This document shows positions 60,377 to 64,000 of a stretch of 64,000 nucleotides of DNA, piece by piece; position 1 is the first letter of the stretch; every line of letters begins with the position of its first letter. The translations under genes were made by a program, and so were the position numbers. The DNA is from Atherix ibis (taxonomy: Eukaryota; Arthropoda; Insecta; Diptera; Athericidae): the NCBI GenBank assembly GCA_958298945.1, contig OY282608.1:75998806-76062805 (forward strand), read 5' to 3'. The notes beneath the pieces are model-generated. The model was given only the letters and a program-made list of their open reading frames with translations. It made no database searches and was not told the origin of the DNA.

Positions 60377-61750
60377 GTTTGTTAGTTTTTTGGTTTGTTG
60401 GCTTGTTGGTTTGTTGGTTTGTTGGTTTGTTGTTTTGTTGGTTTGTTTGTTTGTTGGTTTGTTGGTTTGTTTGTTTGTGGTTTATTGGTTTGTTGGTTTG
60501 TTGGTTTGTTGGTTTGTTGGTTTGTTTGTCTGTTTGTTTTTTGGTTTGTTGGTTTGTTGGTTTATTGGTTTGTTGGTTTGTTGGTTTGTTGGTTTGTTGG
60601 TTTGTTGGTTTGTTGGTTTGTTGGTTTGTTGGTTTGTTGGTTTGTTTGTTTGTTGGTTTGTTTAGTTGTTGGTTTGTTGGTTTGTTGGTTTGTTGGTTTG
60701 TTGGTTTGTTCGTTTGTTAGTTTTTTGGTTTGTTGGTTTGTAGGTTTGTTGGTTTGTTGGTTTGTTGTTTTGTTGGTTTGTTTGTTTGTTGGTTTGTTGG
60801 TTTGTTGGTTTGTTGGCTTGTTGGTTTGTTGGTTTGTTGGTTGGTTGGTTTGTTGGTTTGTTGGTTTGTTGGCTTGTTAGCTTGTTAGCTTGTTGGTTTG
60901 TTGGTTTGTTGGTTTGTTGGTTTGTTGGTTTGTTGGTTTGTTTGTTTGTTTGTTTGTGTGTTTGTTCCTTTGTTGGTTTGTTGGTTTGTTGGTTTGTTGG
61001 CTTGTTGGTTTGTTGGTTTGTTGGTTTGTTGGCTTGTTGTTTTTTTGGTTTGTTGGCTTGTTGGTTTATTGGCTTGTTGGCTTGTTGGTTTGTTGGTTTG
61101 TTGGCTTGTTGGTTTGTTGGTTTGTTGGTTCGTTGATTTGTTGGTTTGTTTGTTTGTTGGTTTGTTCGTTTGTTGTTTTGTTGGTTTGTTGGTTTGTTGG
61201 TTTGTTCGGTTGTTGCTTTGTTGGTTTGTTGGTTTGTTCGTTTGTTGGTTTTTTGGTTTGTTGGTTTGTTGGCTTGTTGGCTTGTTGGTTTGTTGGTTTG
61301 TTGGTTTGTTGGTTTGTTGGTTTGTTGGTTTGTTGGTTACTTGGTTTGCTGGTTTGTTGGTTTGTTGGCTTGTTGGTTTGTTGGTTTGTTGGCTTGTTGG
61401 TTTGTTCGTTTGTTGGCTTGTTGGTTTGTTGGATTGTTGGCTTGTTGGTTTGTTGGTTTGTTGGTTTGTTGGCTTGTTGGTTTGTTCGTTTGTTGGTTTG
61501 TTGGTTTGTTGGTTTGTTGGTTTGTTGGTTTGTTTGTTTGTTGGTTTGTTCGTTTGTTGGTTTGTTCGTTTGTTGGTTTGTTGGTTACTTGGTTTGTTGG
61601 TTTGTTGGCTTGTTGGTTTTTTGGTTTGTTGGTTTGTTGGTTTGTTGGTTTGTTCGTTTGTTGGTTTGTTCGTTTGCTGGTTTGTTCGTTTGTTCGTTTG
61701 TTGGCTTGTTGGTTTGTAGGCTTGTTGGCTTGTTGGCTTGTTGGCTTGTT
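60051..61750 (+). repeat. Long-range block, copy 2
   Basis: Partner of 48544-50090. Private variants include a tttgtggtttattgg near 60477, tttgtctg near 60527 and a tttagttgttgg near 60660 where the partner has tttggttgttgg. Confidence 0.8.
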
Positions 61751-62029
61751 GGTTTGTTGGTTTGTTGGTTTGTTCGTTTGTTGGTTTTTTGGTTTGTTGG
61801 TTTGTTGGTTTGTTGGCTTGTTGGTTTGTTGGTTTGTTGGTTTGTTGGTTTGTTGGTTACGTGGTTTGTTGGTTTGTTGGTTTGTTGGTTTGTTAGTTTG
61901 TTGGTTTGTTGGGTTGTTGGTTTGCTGGTTTGTTGGTTTGTTGGTTTGTTGGTTTGTTGGTTTGTTGGTTTGTTGGTTTGTTGGTTTGTTCGTTTGTTGG
62001 TTTGTTCGTTTGTTGGCTAGTTTGTTTGT

Positions 62030-62760
62030 TGGATTTATGGCTTGTTGGTTTGTTGGCTTGTTGATTTGTTGGTTTTTTGGTTGGTTGGTTTGTTCGTTTG
62101 TTTGTATGTTGGTTTGTCGGTTTGTTGGTTTGTTGGTTAATTGAATTGTTGGTTTTTTGGTTTGTTTGTTTGTTGGTTTGTGGTTTGTTCGTTTGTTGGT
62201 TTGGTGGTTTGTTGGTTTATTGGCTTATTCGTTTGTTGGTTTTTTGGGTTGTTGGTTTGTTGGTTTGTTGATTTGTTTGTTTGTTTGTTTGTTGGTTTGT
62301 TCGTTTGTTTTTCTTGTTGGTTTGTTGGCTTGTTGGCTTGTCGGTTTGTGGTTTTTTGGTTTGTTGGTCTGTTGGTTTGTTGGTTTGTTGGTTTGTTGGT
62401 TTGTTGGTATGTTGGTTTGTTGGTTTGTTGGTTTGTTGGTTTGTTGGTTTGTTGGTTTGTTGGTTTGTTGGTTTGTTGGTTTGTTGGTTTGTTGGTTTGT
62501 TGGTTTGTTGGTCTGTTGGGTTTTTGGTTTGTTGGCTTGTTTATTTGTTGGTTTTTTCGTTTGTTCGTTTGTTGGCTTGTTGGTTTGTTGGTTTGTTGGT
62601 TTGTTGGCTTGTTGGCTTGTTGGCTTATTGGCTTGTTGGTTTGTTGGTTTGTTGGTTTGTTGGTTTGTTGGTTTGTTGGTTTATTTGTTTTTGGTTTGTT
62701 TGCTTGTGGGTTTGTTGGTTTGTTGGTTTGTTGGTTCGTAGGTTTGTTGGTTTATTGGTT
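62030..62760 (+). repeat. Most degenerate stretch of the satellite
   Basis: Irregular units are unusually dense here: ggatttatgg, ttgaattgttgg, tttgtggtttg, tttttcttg, tttgtggttttttgg, ttgggtttttgg and tttttggtttgtttgcttgtggg. I could not match this order elsewhere in the window. It is still clearly the same octamer family and holds no recognisable gene. Confidence 0.65.
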
Positions 62761-64000
62761 TGTTGGTTTGTTGGTTTGTTGGTTTGTTGGTTTGTTGGTA
62801 GGTTCGTTTGTTAGTTTGTTGGTTTGTTGGTTTGTTGGTTTGTTGGTTTGTTGGTTTTTTGGTTTGTTGGTTTATTGGTTTGTTGGTTTGTGCGTTTGTT
62901 GGTTTGTTGGTTTGTTCGTTTGTTGGTTTGTTGGTTTGTTGGTTTGTTCGTTTGTTTGTTTGTTGGCATGTTGGTTTGTTGGCTTGTTGCCTTGTTGGTT
63001 TGTTGGTTTGTTGGTCTGTTGGTTTGTTGGTTTGTTGGCTTTTTGGTTTGTTGATTTGTTGGTTTGTTGGTTTGTTGGTTTGTTCGTTTGTTCGTTTGTT
63101 CGTTTTTTGGTTTGTTGGTTTGTTGGTTTGTTGGTTTGTTGGTTTGTTGGTTTGTTGGTTTGTTGGTTTGTTCGTTTGTTGGTTTTTTGGTTTGTTTGTT
63201 TGTTGGTTAGTTGGTTTGTTGGCTTGTTAGTTTTTTGGTTTGTTGGCTTGTTGGCTTGTTGGTTTGTTGGCTTGTTGGTTTGTTGGTTTGTTGGTTTGTT
63301 GGTTTGTTGGTTTGTTGGTTTGTTCGTTTGTTCGTTTGTTGACTTGTTTGTTTGTTGGCTTGTTGGCTTTTTGGTTTGTTGGTTTGTTGGTTTGTTGGTT
63401 TGTTGGTTTGTTGGTTTGTTCATTTGTTGGTTAGTTGGTTTGTTGGTTTGTTTGTTTGTTCGTTTGTTGGCTTGTTGGTTTGTTGGCTTGTTGGCTTTTT
63501 GGTTATTGGTTTGTTGGTTTGTTGGTTTGTTGGCTTTTTGGTTTGTTGGTTTGTTGTTTTGCTGGTTTGTTCGTTTGTTGGTTTTTTTGGTTTGTTGGTT
63601 TGTTGGTTTGTTGGTTTGTTGGTATGTTGGTTTGTTGGTTTGCTGGTTTGCTTGTTTGTTGGTTTGTTCGTTTGTTGGCTTGTTGGTTTATTGGCTTGTT
63701 GGCTTGTTGGTTTGTTGGTTTGGTGGCTTGTTGGTTTGTTCGTTTGTTGGTTTGTTGGTTTGTTGGTTTGTTGGTTTTTTGGTTTGTTTGTTTGTTGGTT
63801 TGCTCGTTTGTTGGTTTGTTGGTTACTTGATTTGTTGGTTTGTTGGTTTTTTGGTTAATTTGTTTGTTGGTTTGTTGGTTTGTTGGTTTGTTGGTTTGTT
63901 GGTTTGTTCGTTTGTTGGTTTGTTGGTTTGTTGGCTTGTTGTTTTTTTGGTTTAATGGCTTGTTGGTTTATTGGGTTGTTTGCTTGTTGGTTTGTTGGTT

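Larger units (their letters stand above)
1..64000 (+). repeat. Octanucleotide satellite array, unit TTTGTTGG, filling the whole window
   Basis: The whole window is a head-to-tail array of an 8-bp unit, TTTGTTGG on the + strand and CCAACAAA on the - strand, roughly 8,000 units. Runs of perfect units alternate with a limited set of variants: T1 to C (cttgttgg), G7 to C (tttgttcg), G7 to T (tttgtttg), G7 to A (tttgttag), G4 to T (ttttttgg), G4 to A (tttattgg), T5 to C (tttgctgg), T6 to C (tttgtcgg) and the double change ttacttgg. The + strand is nearly all G and T throughout, so I see no inversion. I find no unique spacer, transposable element, RNA gene or codon-biased frame anywhere; any gene-free stretch a reader asks about is this satellite. 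Arrays like this are usually constitutive heterochromatin in eukaryotes; that role is inferred. Confidence 0.99.
47500..64000 (+). repeat. Zone 6: distal satellite subfamily lacking the 40-bp marker
   Basis: After 46.7 kb the 40-bp marker disappears. Other landmarks recur instead: ggttcgtagg, followed a few units later by ggtaggttcg (from 47600, 47688, 50541, 62797) or its sister ggtaagttcat (from 55134, 56790, 58687), plus ttacttgatttg and a tttggttgttgg motif. Tandem duplications near 568, 1500, 1905-1921 and 344 bp build the zone. Its left part (48.5-50.1 kb) recurs at 60.05-61.75 kb. One tttgatcg copy (55536) sits in a different context from those upstream. Confidence 0.78.

Noticed and set aside
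1..64000. CRISPR array
   Set aside because: Repeats are contiguous octamers with no unique spacers, no 25-40-bp conserved repeat alternating with variable sequence, and no cas genes.
1..64000. Telomere or telomere-like terminal array
   Set aside because: The G/T strand bias is telomere-like, but canonical telomere units are absent, the array is not at a visible end, and kilobase-scale higher-order blocks are not how telomerase-made repeats look.
1..64000. Coding minisatellite of a large repetitive protein
   Set aside because: Indels of 1-7 bp are tolerated throughout and shift the frame freely. A translated repeat would favour multiples of three.
1..64000. Inverted repeats or hairpin-forming palindromes
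   Set aside because: The + strand has almost no A or C, so extended complementarity within a strand is impossible; only tttgatcg contains a short palindromic GATC.

Overview
This window is one uninterrupted tandem array of a short satellite repeat. I find no gene, RNA gene, transposon or other unique sequence in its 64 kb. The unit is 8 bp, consensus TTTGTTGG on the + strand. It repeats head to tail from the first base to the last, always in the same orientation. The + strand is almost pure G and T; the rare A and C bases come from a small set of recurring unit variants (cttgttgg, tttgttcg, tttgtttg, ttttttgg, tttgttag, tttattgg, tttgctgg, ttacttgg and others). Many long open frames exist in all three forward frames and some on the reverse strand. 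They are an arithmetic by-product: 8 is not a multiple of 3, so every forward frame reads the same 8-residue peptide LLVCWFVG and the reverse strand reads PTNQQTNK. I annotate none of them as genes.

The organism is most likely a eukaryote, because satellites of this length with higher-order structure are typical of eukaryotic heterochromatin (pericentromeric, subtelomeric or sex-chromosome). The sequence contains nothing that identifies the lineage. It is not a canonical telomere: TTAGGG, TTTAGGG, TTAGG and TTGGGG arrays are absent.

The information in the window lies in how variant units are arranged. Variant units and 1-7 bp phase-shifting indels recur in the same order at fixed distances, so blocks of about 0.35 to 5.6 kb can be traced as copies of one another. 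Zone 1 (about 1-13.4 kb) holds 0.5-2 kb blocks with offsets near 2003, 960, 2009-2017, 736-760, 520 and 2338 bp, and carries a 9-bp unit ending ttttgttcg that is almost confined to it. Zone 2 (13.4-21.5 kb) has tandem duplications of about 824, 1319 and 568 bp. Zone 3 (21.5-28.1 kb) is a near-identical 2137-bp tandem dimer plus a rearranged third copy. Zone 4 (28.1-33.9 kb) repeats much of zones 2-3 about 10.5-11.2 kb downstream. Zone 5 (33.9-47.5 kb) has a 2092-bp dimer, related copies, and a 952-bp dimer. Zone 6 (47.5-64 kb) lacks the 40-bp marker found in the other zones except as noted below, and has its own markers with tandem duplications of about 568, 1500, 1905-1921 and 344 bp.

The pattern fits repeated unequal exchange or segmental amplification within a satellite: young blocks nested inside older ones, all built on one octamer. 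Offsets were read by matching rare variant units by eye. Block edges are good to a few tens of bases, and no percent identities were computed.
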